From positions 372,001-436,000 of the forward strand of contig NZ_CP020892.1 of assembly GCF_002163625.1 (NCBI RefSeq): a stretch of 64,000 nt of DNA. The letters run 5' to 3'. Positions 44,695 through 54,368 of the stretch are shown here, in pieces. This stretch comes from Pseudomonas sp. M30-35. Its GTDB lineage: Bacteria > Pseudomonadota > Gammaproteobacteria > Pseudomonadales > Pseudomonadaceae. The position numbers were made by a program, and so were the translations under genes. The notes beneath the pieces were generated by a model. That model searched no databases, was not told the DNA's origin, and worked only from the letters and a program-made list of their open reading frames with translations. Each line of letters opens with the position of its first letter. Position 1 is the stretch's first letter.

Positions 44695-45315
44695 TCAGTC
44701 GTTGCTGCCCGGGTTCATGGCGCTGTAACCACTGACACGATAGATGCCTATCTCACCTAATAGGTTAGGCAAGATTTTGCTGGCCCAACCATGCCGGTGG
44801 TCGCGGTCAACGGCAAGGCGTTGAAGAATGGTCGCTTGCTGGTCCAGGCACAGGCGCTCGAAGTCTTCAAATGTACAGAAGTGAATGTTCGGCGTGTTGT
44901 ACCAGGTGTACGGCAAGAAGTCGGAAACCGGCATCCGGCCTTTGCTGGCGAGGTACCAGCGGCAGCGCCAGTGGCCAAAGTTTGGAAAGGTGATGATGCA
45001 GGTTTTGCCGACGCGGAGCATTTCCTTGAGGATTCGATCCGGGAAATGCACAGCTTGCAGCGCTTGGGTCATGACCACGACGTCGAAACTGGCGTCGGCA
45101 AAGTTTCCCAGACCTTTGTCGAGGTCTTGCTCGATGACATTGACGCCTTTATTGACGCACTCGGCAATGTTGTCCGGGTCGATTTCCAGGCCGTAACCAA
45201 AAACCTGCTTGTTATCGCGTAGCCAGGCCAGCAACTCGCCGTTACCGCAACCCAGATCGAGTACGCGGCTGCCTGCGGGAATCCAGTCTTGGATAATGTC
45301 CAGATCGGCTCTCAT
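44695..45315 (-). CDS. metW: Methionine biosynthesis protein MetW
   Basis: MetW is needed with MetX for homoserine acylation in Pseudomonas and relatives. The 206-residue protein has a class I methyltransferase fold: VLDLGCGNGELLAWL near residues 19-33, GLEIDPDNI and the acidic DVVVMTQALQ. Recent work on relatives treats it as an activating partner of MetX. It begins seven bases after metX, in the usual metX-metW order. Confidence 0.95.
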   Translation of the reverse strand: MRADLDIIQDWIPAGSRVLDLGCGNGELLAWLRDNKQVFGYGLEIDPDNIAECVNKGVNVIEQDLDKGLGNFADASFDVVVMTQALQAVHFPDRILKEMLRVGKTCIITFPNFGHWRCRWYLASKGRMPVSDFLPYTWYNTPNIHFCTFEDFERLCLDQQATILQRLAVDRDHRHGWASKILPNLLGEIGIYRVSGYSAMNPGSND

Positions 45316-45322
45316 GCCTGCC

Positions 45323-46462
45323 TCACAGAGTAATTCGATTCATATAGCTGCTAAATGCCTGCAGATAACGCGGGATCGGGATCAAGAACGCATCGTGACC
45401 TTGCGGCGCGTCAACCTCCAGATAGCAAACGTTTTTGCGAGCGGAGGTCAGCGCATCAACGATCTCGCGTGAGCGTTCCGGCGAGAAGCGCCAGTCGGTG
45501 GTGAATGAGATCACGCAGAAGTCTGCTTGCGCCGTCGCCAATGTTCGCGCGAGGTCGCCATCATTCGCCGCCGCTGGATCAAAGTAGTCGAGCGCTTTGG
45601 TCATGAGCAGGTAGGTGTTGGCGTCAAAGCGTCCGGAAAATTCCTCGCCTTGATAGCGCAGGTAGCTTTCGACCTGAAACTCGACGCTGTGGAAGTCGTA
45701 ATTGAGTTTTTCACTCTTTAAGCCGCGCCCGAATTTCTCGCCCATGGCGTCATCAGACAAATAAGTGATGTGTCCAACCATGCGCGCGAGCATCAGACCG
45801 CGCTTAGGGATAACGCCCTGTTCTTGGAAGTGGCCGCCATGAAATTCTGGGTCGGTCAGAATGGCCTGACGCGCAACCTCATTGAAGGCGATGTTCTGCG
45901 CTGACAGTTTCGGTGCCGAGGCAATGGCAACGCAATGCCGCACGCGCTGTGGATAACTGATTGTCCACTGCATGGCCTGCATACCGCCCAAGCTGCCGCC
46001 AACGACCGCTGCCCACTGCTCGATACCGAGTGCATCTGCCAGTCGGGCTTGGCTGTGCACCCAGCATTCGACGGTCATCACCGGGAAATCAGCGCCAAAT
46101 GGCTTGCCGGTCTCCGGATTGATGCTCGAGGGGCCGGTAGAACCGTTACAGCCACCAAGGTTATTCAGGCTGACGACAAAGAAACGGTTGGTATCAATAG
46201 CTTTGCCTGGGCCGATACAGCTGTCCCACCAACCGGGTTTGCGGTCTTCAGCGCTGTGATAGCCCGCAGCATGGTGATGGCCGGACAGTGCATGGCAAAT
46301 CAATACGGCGTTACTGCGCGCAGCGTTCAGTTCGCCGTAGGTTTCATAAACCAGGTCATAGTTGGCAAGGGTTCGCCCGGAAGCCAGTGATAACGGCTCG
46401 GCAAAATGCAGTACTTGGGGTGTCACCAAGCCAACAGAATCTTGTGGAAAGGCAGTCGACAT
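45323..46462 (-). CDS. metX: Homoserine O-acyltransferase MetX (probably succinyl-specific)
   Basis: MetX acylates homoserine, the first committed step of methionine synthesis. The 379-residue alpha/beta-hydrolase-fold enzyme has nucleophile Ser157 in VGGSLGGMQ, the acid in [13 protein letters not shown] and the histidine in [21 protein letters not shown] is the family fingerprint. In Pseudomonas the acyl donor is succinyl-CoA, but this cannot be settled here by eye. ATG 46462 gives the standard N-terminus; the open frame upstream to 46579 is not conserved in character. It is cotranscribed with metW. Confidence 0.93.
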   Translation of the reverse strand: MSTAFPQDSVGLVTPQVLHFAEPLSLASGRTLANYDLVYETYGELNAARSNAVLICHALSGHHHAAGYHSAEDRKPGWWDSCIGPGKAIDTNRFFVVSLNNLGGCNGSTGPSSINPETGKPFGADFPVMTVECWVHSQARLADALGIEQWAAVVGGSLGGMQAMQWTISYPQRVRHCVAIASAPKLSAQNIAFNEVARQAILTDPEFHGGHFQEQGVIPKRGLMLARMVGHITYLSDDAMGEKFGRGLKSEKLNYDFHSVEFQVESYLRYQGEEFSGRFDANTYLLMTKALDYFDPAAANDGDLARTLATAQADFCVISFTTDWRFSPERSREIVDALTSARKNVCYLEVDAPQGHDAFLIPIPRYLQAFSSYMNRITL

Positions 46463-46515
46463 CGACCCTGCTCGCAAAGTTGAGAGTTGAAAAAGAAAGT
46501 CATGCAGTCTAAAGA

Positions 46516-46606
46516 GCGCCGCCCCATGCGGCAAGCGATGGGGCGGCGCGATGAGCTTTTGAGTAAAGCCCGGATACAAAGTGGAGGCGCGGTTTGGGGC
46601 CGCGCC
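46516..46606 (-). terminator. Two consecutive GC-rich hairpins between the dynamin-like gene and metX
   Basis: The first stem (46516-46549) pairs GCGCCGCCCCAT with ATGGGGCGGCGC perfectly around ten bases. The second (46586-46606) pairs GGCGCGG with CCGCGCC around seven bases. Neither is followed by a strong U run on the minus strand. They lie downstream of the dynamin-like gene and upstream of metX, so they may end the former or structure the metX leader. Confidence 0.5.
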
Positions 46607-46625
46607 GATCAGTGGGCGCCGGAGA

Positions 46626-48608
46626 TTATTCGGTGCCGCTCATGCTGCGAGCAGCTACTGGCAGGTTCACAACCTTGTTATGACGCTTGATTGGCGCCGG
46701 GCGGCGCAAGTTACGCAACATTTCCGCCGCTTCACTCAACTGTGCACTCAGGTCTTCGTGATAGAGCGCCAATTGCCGGGTGCGCTGACGGGTTTGTTGG
46801 GTTTCTTGGGCCAGTGCCTTGAGTCGCAACATATGTGTTTCAAGTAGCTGCTTGTGCTCTAGCGTGTGCTGCATCAGCGGCATCAAGGCATCGTTGGTCC
46901 ATTGATCGGCATCTTGGCGCAGGCGTTGGTGCATGCCGACGACTTCTTGCGCAAGGGTGGCAAAGAAGCGTTTAGCCAGGCTTTTTTGCTCGGTCAGCAG
47001 GGACTTCAATTGCAAGCGGAACTGATCAGCCTTGATTTGCAGCTGCTTGAGTTCGCGCGCATAGCGTTCAACATTGAACTGCGGTGCATCAACGCCATTG
47101 AGCGGGTTTTCTTCGTTATGCCTGCGGTAAACCGCGGCGACCATGGTATTGGCGGTTTCCGCTTCATAGCCAAGGTTGTGCAGATCGTTTTTGATCGAGC
47201 TAAAGAAATGCACGATTGCTTGATTGATACCCACGGTTGTCCAGCAACTGGTGAGTTCTTTACGGGCGCGCGCCATGTGTATTTCGAGTTGCTCGGGGCG
47301 CACCGCAGCGCGGAGCATATCGCCTTGGCGTTTGAGTAGCCGCTGATTGGTTTTCAGGCCCAGCAAGCGCTTGTGGTGCTGGCTGTGATCTTCTTTGGTC
47401 TTGGCCGTCAGCTCAAAAAGCATCTGACCGTTATCTTGCTGATGCGTATTAAGCAGGACCTGCTGCTGACTAACTTGCTCAAGGCGCACGTTCAGGACGT
47501 GCTGACTGTTTTGTACTAAGCCGAGCACCTGATTCACCACATGATCTTCGATCAAGCGTTCTTTTTGGCTGACGATGCGCTCGCAGAGCAGTGTTTCCAG
47601 ACTGTGCATTTGGCTGCGTGCCAGCAGGTCCGGGTCTTTGCGCACTTTCGCCAAAAGCGCCTGCTTAGCCGAAAGCGGCAGCACGTCGTCTGGTTTAACC
47701 CCAAGTTGTTTGGCGGTGAGGGTCTGGATCTGACGGATGCTATTCTGCACGAACGTCTCGCCAGCCAAATCATCCCAAAGCACGTCAATCTTATTCAGTA
47801 CGGCAAATAAACTGGCGTGGCTTTCTTCTTCAAGCGGATGAATATGCTGCTGCCAGGCGGCCATATCGCTTGCGGTCACGCCGGTGTCGGCAGACAGCAA
47901 GAACAGGATCGCCTGCGCGCTCGGCAGCATTGAGAGTGTCAGCTCAGGTTCGCAGCCCAGTGCGTTAAGGCCAGGGGTGTCGAGAATGCGTAAGCCTTGG
48001 CGCAGCAGTGGATGGTCGAAATTGACCAAGGCATGGCGCCAGGCAGGAACCATGACAATGCCAGGTTTGCCGCTGTTTTCCAGCGAGTCTGGGTGGAAGC
48101 CCAATTGGATCGCGTCTTCAACCTTCATCGGTTTGGTTTTCGATACTTGGGTGAAGGCTTCAATCATGTTATCTGGATGACTGATATCCAGCGGAATATT
48201 TATCCAATGCTGGGGCGCGCGCTTGAACTGGGCAACGCTGGCCTCAGAGGTGCGGGTTTCAATCGGCAGCAGACGGATATACGAACGCTCGGAGCGTGGG
48301 TCGAAGAACAACTCCGTCGGGCACATCGTAGTGCGCCCGGCATGCGATGGCAGCATGCGCTGGCCATAAGAAGAGAAGAACAAGCTGTTGATTAGCTCGG
48401 TTTTACCGCGCGAGAACTCGCCAACGAACGCCAGCGTGATGTGATCTGTGCGCAAAACCCGTAGTGCCCGCTCAAGCTTGGCTGTGACGGTGTCTGAGCT
48501 TAATCGATTAGCTTCCAGCCAACTCCGATAGCGCACGATTTCACGCATTAACTCACGCTTCCACGTGACATAGGCGTCAATCTGCTGGGTGAGACGTTCC
48601 ATGCTCAT
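46626..48608 (-). CDS. Dynamin-family large GTPase
   Basis: The 660-residue protein has the dynamin-type P-loop [10 protein letters not shown] (63-72), switch threonines at 93-94 (GRTTMCP), DTPGLNALG (210-218) and NKID (272-275). A long, mostly helical C-terminal part (about 350-640) contains glutamine- and leucine-rich coiled-coil stretches. No clear transmembrane helix is visible, unlike some bacterial dynamins. Bacterial dynamin-like proteins reshape or repair membranes, sometimes in pairs; here there is one gene, transcribed alone. ATG 48608 follows AAAGG. It lies between metX and the YggT-proC genes. Confidence 0.88.
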   Translation of the reverse strand: MSMERLTQQIDAYVTWKRELMREIVRYRSWLEANRLSSDTVTAKLERALRVLRTDHITLAFVGEFSRGKTELINSLFFSSYGQRMLPSHAGRTTMCPTELFFDPRSERSYIRLLPIETRTSEASVAQFKRAPQHWINIPLDISHPDNMIEAFTQVSKTKPMKVEDAIQLGFHPDSLENSGKPGIVMVPAWRHALVNFDHPLLRQGLRILDTPGLNALGCEPELTLSMLPSAQAILFLLSADTGVTASDMAAWQQHIHPLEEESHASLFAVLNKIDVLWDDLAGETFVQNSIRQIQTLTAKQLGVKPDDVLPLSAKQALLAKVRKDPDLLARSQMHSLETLLCERIVSQKERLIEDHVVNQVLGLVQNSQHVLNVRLEQVSQQQVLLNTHQQDNGQMLFELTAKTKEDHSQHHKRLLGLKTNQRLLKRQGDMLRAAVRPEQLEIHMARARKELTSCWTTVGINQAIVHFFSSIKNDLHNLGYEAETANTMVAAVYRRHNEENPLNGVDAPQFNVERYARELKQLQIKADQFRLQLKSLLTEQKSLAKRFFATLAQEVVGMHQRLRQDADQWTNDALMPLMQHTLEHKQLLETHMLRLKALAQETQQTRQRTRQLALYHEDLSAQLSEAAEMLRNLRRPAPIKRHNKVVNLPVAARSMSGTE

Positions 48609-49032
48609 CAAACCTTTCCTTTCACGAATTCACACATCGTGTGCGTCTTGCACGGGGGTATTTAGGCTCCGCTTATAAACCATAATGGCTCTATTTGGGC
48701 GGAAGCTGGGACGTCTCTGAACCGTTGTGTGAGAGCCGTCTCATTCGCGTTAGATAACTGTGCTGATGGCATTATGCTCAGCTGGTTCGGCTCGTCAATT
48801 GTCCTTGTCGCTAAACGGTAGCGTCAGCTGACCAAATGGCTTGAATGCGGCGCTTTAAGAGGCGTGATACGGGCAGGATTTGCTGGCATGTAGCATTTTG
48901 TGACGGGCGTGAATAGGTTGCCTGGCAAAGTTGTAGGCAGGAATCTTCAACAGATTGGGCATGGCTGGATTGAAGGTAGCTTTGTCGTGGCTAGGCGAGG
49001 GTCAGCTCCCCGTCCAGCCACGGCTAAAGTTA
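48609..49032. other. Gene-free interval between the dynamin-like and YggT genes
   Basis: No gene was found in these 424 bases. The part near 48609-48700 should hold the promoter of the dynamin-like gene (TATAAACCATAATGG near 48675 is AT-rich). An imperfect GC-rich hairpin, CGTGGCT with AGCCACG, spans 48986-49022 just beyond the YggT stop and may mark the opposite transcript end. Otherwise nothing is seen. Confidence 0.5.
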
Positions 49033-49623
49033 TTAGATCGCGAGGCTGAGGCCCGAGAGCATGCCGGTATAAACGGCCAGGTTGCGGATCACCAGCATGT
49101 CGATCAGGTTGAGTACCAAAAATGCCAGGATCGGCGACAGGTCGAGACCACCAAGGTTTGGCAGGATGCGCCGAAACGGAACCAGCAACGGTTCACAGAT
49201 CTGATTGACTAGCTCAACCGCAGGGTTGTGGCTGCCTTGTGCGACCCAGGACAGGATCACACTGATGATCAAGGTGAAGAAGAATACCTTGAGGAACAAT
49301 GCAGTGACGCCAATGATCGACCAAATCAGCACCAGCAGCGGAGCGCCAAAGCCATAACCCATGAGCATCAGGGTTAGCTCCATCAGCACAAACTGGACGA
49401 TCAGCGCGAGGATTAGCGAGGACGTGTCGAGCCCGAAAATGCTCGGTATGAGTTTGCGCATCGGTTTCAACAATGGCTGAGTCGCGCGCACGATAAACTG
49501 GCTAAGCGGGTTATAGAAGTCAGCGCGGACCAATTGCAGGATGAATCGCAGCAGTACAATCAACAAGTAGAAACTGCCGATAGTTTGCAGGATGTAGACG
49601 CCTGCAGTGTTCAGACCAATCAT
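49033..49623 (-). CDS. YggT family membrane protein
   Basis: The 196-residue protein carries two YggT domains, each with two helices and a central RATQPLLKPMRKLIP or QICEPLLVPFRRILP motif (about residues 45-60 and 140-155). YggT-type proteins are widespread next to proC and yggS and are linked to osmotic stress or cell-envelope factor placement, with no firm biochemical role. It is 10 bases downstream of proC, so it is part of the yggS-proC-yggT operon. Confidence 0.9.
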   Translation of the reverse strand: MIGLNTAGVYILQTIGSFYLLIVLLRFILQLVRADFYNPLSQFIVRATQPLLKPMRKLIPSIFGLDTSSLILALIVQFVLMELTLMLMGYGFGAPLLVLIWSIIGVTALFLKVFFFTLIISVILSWVAQGSHNPAVELVNQICEPLLVPFRRILPNLGGLDLSPILAFLVLNLIDMLVIRNLAVYTGMLSGLSLAI

Positions 49624-49633
49624 TATTTGCTCC

Positions 49634-50452
49634 TTATTTGCCTAGCTGTTCGGCCAGCTCAGCCGAGCGGCGAGCAGCGGCGTTTAATGCGTCATCAACC
49701 AGAACCTCAAAACGGCCAGCCTGGAAGGTTTTGATTGCAGCTTCAGTGGTGCCCGCTGGCGACGTCACCCGGCGTCGCAGTTCACCCGCGTCTACATCGC
49801 TGGCGACGGCCATGTGCGCGGCACCCAAGGCTGTTTGCAGAGTCAGTTTGGCCGCAGTTTCGCGTGGCAGGCCGAGTTTTTCGCCTGCAGCGGTCATGGC
49901 CTCGATCAATAGAAAGAAATACGCGGGACCGCTGCCTGATACTGCGGTGACAGCATCGATTTGTTGCTCTTGGTCAAGCCAAACGGTCATGCCGACTGCA
50001 TTGAGCAGTTGCTCCGCCTGATCTTTTTGCTCGGGGCTAACCTGGGCGTTGGCGTACAAACCACTGACGCCTTGGCGTAGCAGGGCTGGCGTATTGGGCA
50101 TGCAGCGCACTATGGGTCGCTCGCCCAGCCAGTTTTCGAGGCTGGTGCAGTTGATACCGGCAGCAATGGATATCACCAACTGACCCGGTTTGAGGTGCTG
50201 GGCGAGATCGACGCAGACCTCTTTCATCACTTGCGGTTTGATCGACAGAACGATCACATCAGCACCTTCAATCGCCTCGGCGTTACTGGCGAATGTACTG
50301 ATGCCGTGTTCTGCAGAGATTTTCGCGCGTTGTTCTTCGCCGCGGTCACTGGCACGAATGGCGCTGGCGTCCACGCCTTGCGCGCGCATGCCGCCGATGA
50401 GGCTGGCAGCCATGTTGCCCGCGCCGATAAAGGCGATGCGAGGAGAAGTCAT
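49634..50452 (-). CDS. proC: Pyrroline-5-carboxylate reductase
   Basis: ProC reduces pyrroline-5-carboxylate to proline, the last step of proline synthesis. The 272-residue protein has the NAD(P) motif IAFIGAGNMAASLIGG at the N-terminus, LSIKPQVM, CMPNTPALL and the signature VTSPAGTTEAAI near the C-terminus. Its start overlaps the yggS-like stop (ATGA, 50449-50452) and YggT follows after 10 bases, giving a compact operon. Confidence 0.96.
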   Translation of the reverse strand: MTSPRIAFIGAGNMAASLIGGMRAQGVDASAIRASDRGEEQRAKISAEHGISTFASNAEAIEGADVIVLSIKPQVMKEVCVDLAQHLKPGQLVISIAAGINCTSLENWLGERPIVRCMPNTPALLRQGVSGLYANAQVSPEQKDQAEQLLNAVGMTVWLDQEQQIDAVTAVSGSGPAYFFLLIEAMTAAGEKLGLPRETAAKLTLQTALGAAHMAVASDVDAGELRRRVTSPAGTTEAAIKTFQAGRFEVLVDDALNAAARRSAELAEQLGK

Positions 50453-51156
50453 AGCGAAGGTTCCTGTGTTGATTCAGAGGAATAGTTGCGGGCACCAAAC
50501 AGTGCCGTACCAATTCGAACCCAAGTCGCGCCTTGGGCAATAGCCGCTTCAAGGTCGTGACTCATGCCCATGGATAATGTATCGAGGTTGAGGTTCAAGC
50601 CTTGCTGCAACTCGCGCAGTGAGGCAAACGCCGCATTTTGTTCAGCCGGGTCATCGCTGGGCTCTGGAATTGCCATCAAGCCCCTTAACCGTAAGTTTGG
50701 TAATTGATTCACTGCCGCCGCCAGTGCTGGCAATTGTTCAGGCGTGCAACCTGCTTTGCTCGCTTCTTGGCTGACATTGACCTGTATGCAGATATTCAAT
50801 GCTGGCAGATGTGCAGGGCGCTGAGTAGATAAGCGTTCAGCAACCTTGAGGCGATCAACAGCGTGCACCCAAGCAAAGTTTTCAGCGATGGCGCGGGTCT
50901 TATTTGACTGAATGGGGCCGATGAAATGCCAAATCAATGGCAAATCAGATAAATCGTGCTGTTTATCCAGCGCTTCTTGTAGATAATTTTCACCAAAATC
51001 ATGCAGCCCCGCTGCATAAGCCTGGCGAATTGCTGAGGCGGGTTTGGTTTTGCTTACAGCAAGCAAACCAATTGTCTCGGGTTGACGTGCACAGGCATGC
51101 GCCGCCTCACGGATCCGAGTTCCGACCTTTGCTATATTCTCTGATATCGTGGACAT
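50449..51156 (-). CDS. Pyridoxal-phosphate homeostasis protein (YggS/PipY family)
   Basis: The 235-residue single-domain PLP barrel protein holds its cofactor on Lys36 in LLAVSKTKPA. Further family features are HDFGENYLQEALDK, WHFIGPIQSNKTRAI and LSMGMSHDLEAAI with GTALFGAR. The family balances vitamin B6 and amino-acid pools without a known enzyme reaction. It leads the yggS-proC-yggT operon and is divergent from pilT across a 193-base gap, an arrangement kept in many Pseudomonas. Confidence 0.93.
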   Translation of the reverse strand: MSTISENIAKVGTRIREAAHACARQPETIGLLAVSKTKPASAIRQAYAAGLHDFGENYLQEALDKQHDLSDLPLIWHFIGPIQSNKTRAIAENFAWVHAVDRLKVAERLSTQRPAHLPALNICIQVNVSQEASKAGCTPEQLPALAAAVNQLPNLRLRGLMAIPEPSDDPAEQNAAFASLRELQQGLNLNLDTLSMGMSHDLEAAIAQGATWVRIGTALFGARNYSSESTQEPSL

Positions 51157-51349
51157 TGCTTACGCTCTGTGGCCCGTTCGCTCTGCGTGTGGGGCATTCT
51201 AACGTCAATGGCCGCTGGTTGAGAAAAACTAACGCGACGTGGCGCGTCATTCTGCCTGCAAAGTCGCGTGCTAGTTGAGCCGTTTGATTTGATTTAAACA
51301 CTGCATAACCGGATGCGGTGGTTATTTAAGCAGCCTCTTGGGGAGTTAC

Positions 51350-52384
51350 ATGGATATCACAGAACTGCTGGCGTTCAGTGCCAAGCAAGGTGCTTCAGAC
51401 TTGCACCTTTCTTCGGGGCTGCCACCGATGATTCGTGTTGATGGTGACGTGCGTCGCATCAACCTGCCAGCGCTGGACCATAAACAGGTGCATGCGCTGA
51501 TCTACGACATCATGAACGACAAGCAGCGTAAGGATTTTGAAGAGTTTCTTGAAACTGACTTCTCGTTTGAAGTGCCGGGTGTCGCGCGTTTCCGGGTTAA
51601 CGCCTTTAACCAGAATCGCGGTGCTGGCGCTGTATTCCGGACAATTCCTTCCAAGGTGCTGACCATGGAGGACCTCGGCATGGGCGAGGTTTTTCGCAAG
51701 ATTACCGACGTGCCGCGCGGCCTGGTTCTGGTGACCGGCCCAACAGGTTCGGGTAAGTCGACAACCCTGGCGGCGATGCTTGATTACCTCAACGCCACTA
51801 AATATCACCATATTCTGACCATTGAAGACCCAATCGAATTCGTACATGAGTCGAAGAAGTGTCTGGTCAACCAGCGTGAAGTTCACCGCGACACATTGGG
51901 CTTCTCTGAAGCACTGCGCTCGGCGTTGCGGGAAGACCCGGACATCATTCTGGTGGGTGAGATGCGTGACCTTGAAACCATCCGCCTGGCACTGACCGCC
52001 GCAGAAACCGGCCACTTGGTATTCGGCACCTTGCACACCACCTCGGCGGCAAAAACCATCGACCGGGTTGTTGACGTATTCCCGGCTGAAGAAAAATCCA
52101 TGGTTCGCTCGATGTTGTCAGAATCATTGCAGGCGGTTATTTCCCAGACCCTGTTGAAGAAAATCGGCGGTGGTCGGGTGGCTGCGCACGAAATCATGAT
52201 CGGCACACCGGCGATTCGTAACCTGATCCGTGAAGACAAAGTGGCGCAGATGTACTCATCGATCCAGACCGGCGGTTCGCTGGGCATGCAAACCCTTGAT
52301 GCCTGCCTGAAAGGGTTGGTGGCAAAAGGCTTGGTCAGCCGCGAAAGCGCGCGTGAGAAATCCAAGAACCCTGAGAACTTCTAA
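51350..52384 (+). CDS. pilT: Type IV pilus retraction ATPase PilT
   Basis: PilT drives pilus retraction for twitching motility at the inner-membrane base of the pilus. The 344-residue length equals that of P. aeruginosa PilT. It has Walker A GPTGSGKST (130-138), the Asp box LTIEDPIEF, Walker B DPDIILVGEMRD, the His box TGHLVFGTLHT and the C-terminal AIRNLIREDK motif required for retraction. ATG 51350 follows GGGGAG; a frame from GTG 51338 is less likely. pilU is 127 bases downstream on the same strand. Confidence 0.97.
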   Translation: MDITELLAFSAKQGASDLHLSSGLPPMIRVDGDVRRINLPALDHKQVHALIYDIMNDKQRKDFEEFLETDFSFEVPGVARFRVNAFNQNRGAGAVFRTIPSKVLTMEDLGMGEVFRKITDVPRGLVLVTGPTGSGKSTTLAAMLDYLNATKYHHILTIEDPIEFVHESKKCLVNQREVHRDTLGFSEALRSALREDPDIILVGEMRDLETIRLALTAAETGHLVFGTLHTTSAAKTIDRVVDVFPAEEKSMVRSMLSESLQAVISQTLLKKIGGGRVAAHEIMIGTPAIRNLIREDKVAQMYSSIQTGGSLGMQTLDACLKGLVAKGLVSRESAREKSKNPENF

Positions 52385-52511
52385 AAAAGCGCGACTGGCT
52401 ATACTCCACACCTCTGGCGCCGTTTGTGCCCCGGAGCATAGGCGCCAATGGCACACGCGCATTGGCGTCACTTACAGCGTTAACGCGTGATTGCGACGGT
52501 GAGAGAGAACA

Positions 52512-53660
52512 ATGGACTTTGAAAAACTGCTGCGCCTGATGGTCGAGAAAGGTGGTTCTGACCTTTTCATTACAGCGGGCGTGCCACCGTCGATGAAGGT
52601 CAACGGCAAGATCATGCCGATCACCAAAACCGCCATGTCGCCTGAGCAAACGCGTGAAACCGTGCATTCGGTGATGAACGAGCAGCAGCGTCGCGACTTC
52701 ACTGAGAATCACGAATGTAACTTCGCGATCAGCGCGCGTGGCGTTGGCCGTTTCCGGGTCAGTGCGTTTTATCAGCGCAACCTGGCAGGCATGGTATTGC
52801 GCCGGATCGAAACCAATATCCCAACGCTTGATGACTTGCAGCTACCGGAAATTCTAAAAAAACTGGCACTGACCAAGCGCGGTTTGGTGCTGTTCGTTGG
52901 GGCGACAGGTACAGGTAAATCGACCTCTCTGGCGGCGATGATCGGCTATCGCAACAAGAACAGCAGCGGTCACATCATTTCCATTGAAGACCCGATCGAA
53001 TATATCCACCAACACCAGAACTGCATCGTCACTCAGCGTGAAGTGGGTATCGACACCGAGTCATTTGAAGTCGCGCTGAAAAACACCCTGCGCCAGGCGC
53101 CCGATGTGATCCTGATTGGTGAGGTGCGAACCCGTGAAACCATGGATCACGCCGTCGCCTTCGCTGAAACCGGTCACCTGTGCCTTGCCACCTTGCACGC
53201 CAACAACGCCAACCAGGCGTTGGACCGGATCATCAACTTCTTCCCGGCTGACCGACAGAATCAGGTGTGGATGGATTTGTCGCTCAACCTCAAGGCAATC
53301 GTCGCCCAGCAGCTGATCCCAACCCCGGACGGCAAAGGCCGTCGCGCGGTAATTGAAGTCTTGATTAACACGCCGCTGGCTGCTGACTTGATTCGCAAAG
53401 GCGATGTGCACGAGCTCAAGGCGTTGATGAAACGCTCAACCGAGCAGGGTATGCAGACCTTTGACCAGGCGCTGTACAACCTCTACAGCCAAGGCGAAAT
53501 CACTTACGAAGATGCCTTGCTCTATGCTGACTCGGCGAACGACTTGCGTCTGATGATCAAACTCGGCTCAGAAACCGACGGTGATCACCTGACCAGCATG
53601 TCTCAAGGCTTGTCATTGGAAGTCAGCAACGACGATAACCCGGGCCGCAGCTTCCGTTAG
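52512..53660 (+). CDS. pilU: PilT-dependent retraction ATPase PilU
   Basis: PilU is the accessory retraction ATPase that works with PilT under load. The 382-residue protein has the VGATGTGKST Walker A loop, SIEDPIEYIH, PDVILIGEVRTRETMD and TGHLCLATLHANN. Its C-terminus is about 40 residues longer than that of PilT, ending GRSFR, as in P. aeruginosa. It lies downstream of pilT with a gap of 127 bases and may have its own ribosome site GAGAGAG just upstream. Confidence 0.96.
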   Translation: MDFEKLLRLMVEKGGSDLFITAGVPPSMKVNGKIMPITKTAMSPEQTRETVHSVMNEQQRRDFTENHECNFAISARGVGRFRVSAFYQRNLAGMVLRRIETNIPTLDDLQLPEILKKLALTKRGLVLFVGATGTGKSTSLAAMIGYRNKNSSGHIISIEDPIEYIHQHQNCIVTQREVGIDTESFEVALKNTLRQAPDVILIGEVRTRETMDHAVAFAETGHLCLATLHANNANQALDRIINFFPADRQNQVWMDLSLNLKAIVAQQLIPTPDGKGRRAVIEVLINTPLAADLIRKGDVHELKALMKRSTEQGMQTFDQALYNLYSQGEITYEDALLYADSANDLRLMIKLGSETDGDHLTSMSQGLSLEVSNDDNPGRSFR

Positions 53661-53785
53661 CCAAAGCGCTGTTAACAAACATTGGCGCAGCACGGCGATA
53701 TTCCATGTGCTGCTCGATTGTTTGCGTAACCGGCAATCTCGGGTAAATTGTTGTCTCGGACTAGGGATGCAAGCAGGAGGCGCAT

Positions 53786-54184
53786 ATGCAGCAACAAGAC
53801 ACTCACAGTAAGACAATCGGCTATCTGTTGTGGATTTTCGGGTTTCTCGGTGCTCATCGTTTTTACTACGGTAAACCAGTGACTGGAACCATCTGGTTTT
53901 TCACCTTGGGCCTGTTCTTTATCGGTTGGATTATCGACCTGTTCCTGATCCCCTCCATGGATAAAGAAGCCGATTTGCGCTTCACCGCGGGCGAAACCGA
54001 TTACAATGTTGCCTGGATTCTGTTGACCTTCCTCGGTATTTTCGGCGTACACCGTATGTACCAAGGCAAGTGGATCACCGGGATCATCTACCTGTTCACT
54101 GGCGGCTTGCTCTTTGTCGGCGTGCTGTATGATTTTTGGACACTCAATACCCAAGTGTCACTGAAGAACGCCTCACGGGCGTAG
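53786..54184 (+). CDS. Double TM2-domain membrane protein
   Basis: The 132-residue protein is built from two TM2 units. Unit 1 (about 10-56) has IFGFLGAHRFYYGKPVTG, and unit 2 (about 73-118) has FLGIFGVHRMYQGKWITG; both carry the G-x-HR-x-Y-x-GK core between paired membrane helices. The internal duplication is plain by eye. TM2 proteins are small membrane proteins with no settled role in bacteria. It has its own AGGAGG-like ribosome site and ends before the terminator at 54201-54226. Confidence 0.87.
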   Translation: MQQQDTHSKTIGYLLWIFGFLGAHRFYYGKPVTGTIWFFTLGLFFIGWIIDLFLIPSMDKEADLRFTAGETDYNVAWILLTFLGIFGVHRMYQGKWITGIIYLFTGGLLFVGVLYDFWTLNTQVSLKNASRA

Positions 54185-54200
54185 TGATCGCTTTGCACGA

Positions 54201-54226
54201 AAACCCGCACATTTGCGGGTTTTTTT
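54201..54226 (+). terminator. Rho-independent terminator after the TM2 gene
   Basis: AAACCCGC pairs with GCGGGTTT around a six-base loop and is followed by TTTTT. It stands 17 bases after the stop codon. Confidence 0.88.
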
Positions 54227-54368
54227 GTGTGATAGCCAAAAGTCCCTGAATGCGTGCAGCTAAAGGGGGCGTGTGACGCCGCCAGAGTCCATCGGGTCGT
54301 TAACGCGCAAAATCCGCAGTAATTTTTTGTTACGGTGTCTCTCTCCAACTAAAAAAGAGAGAACCGTT

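Noticed and set aside
48955..49212. An 85-codon plus-strand ORF across the YggT end
   Set aside because: Most of it is antisense to YggT, the product is low-complexity and polar, and no promoter or ribosome site is evident.
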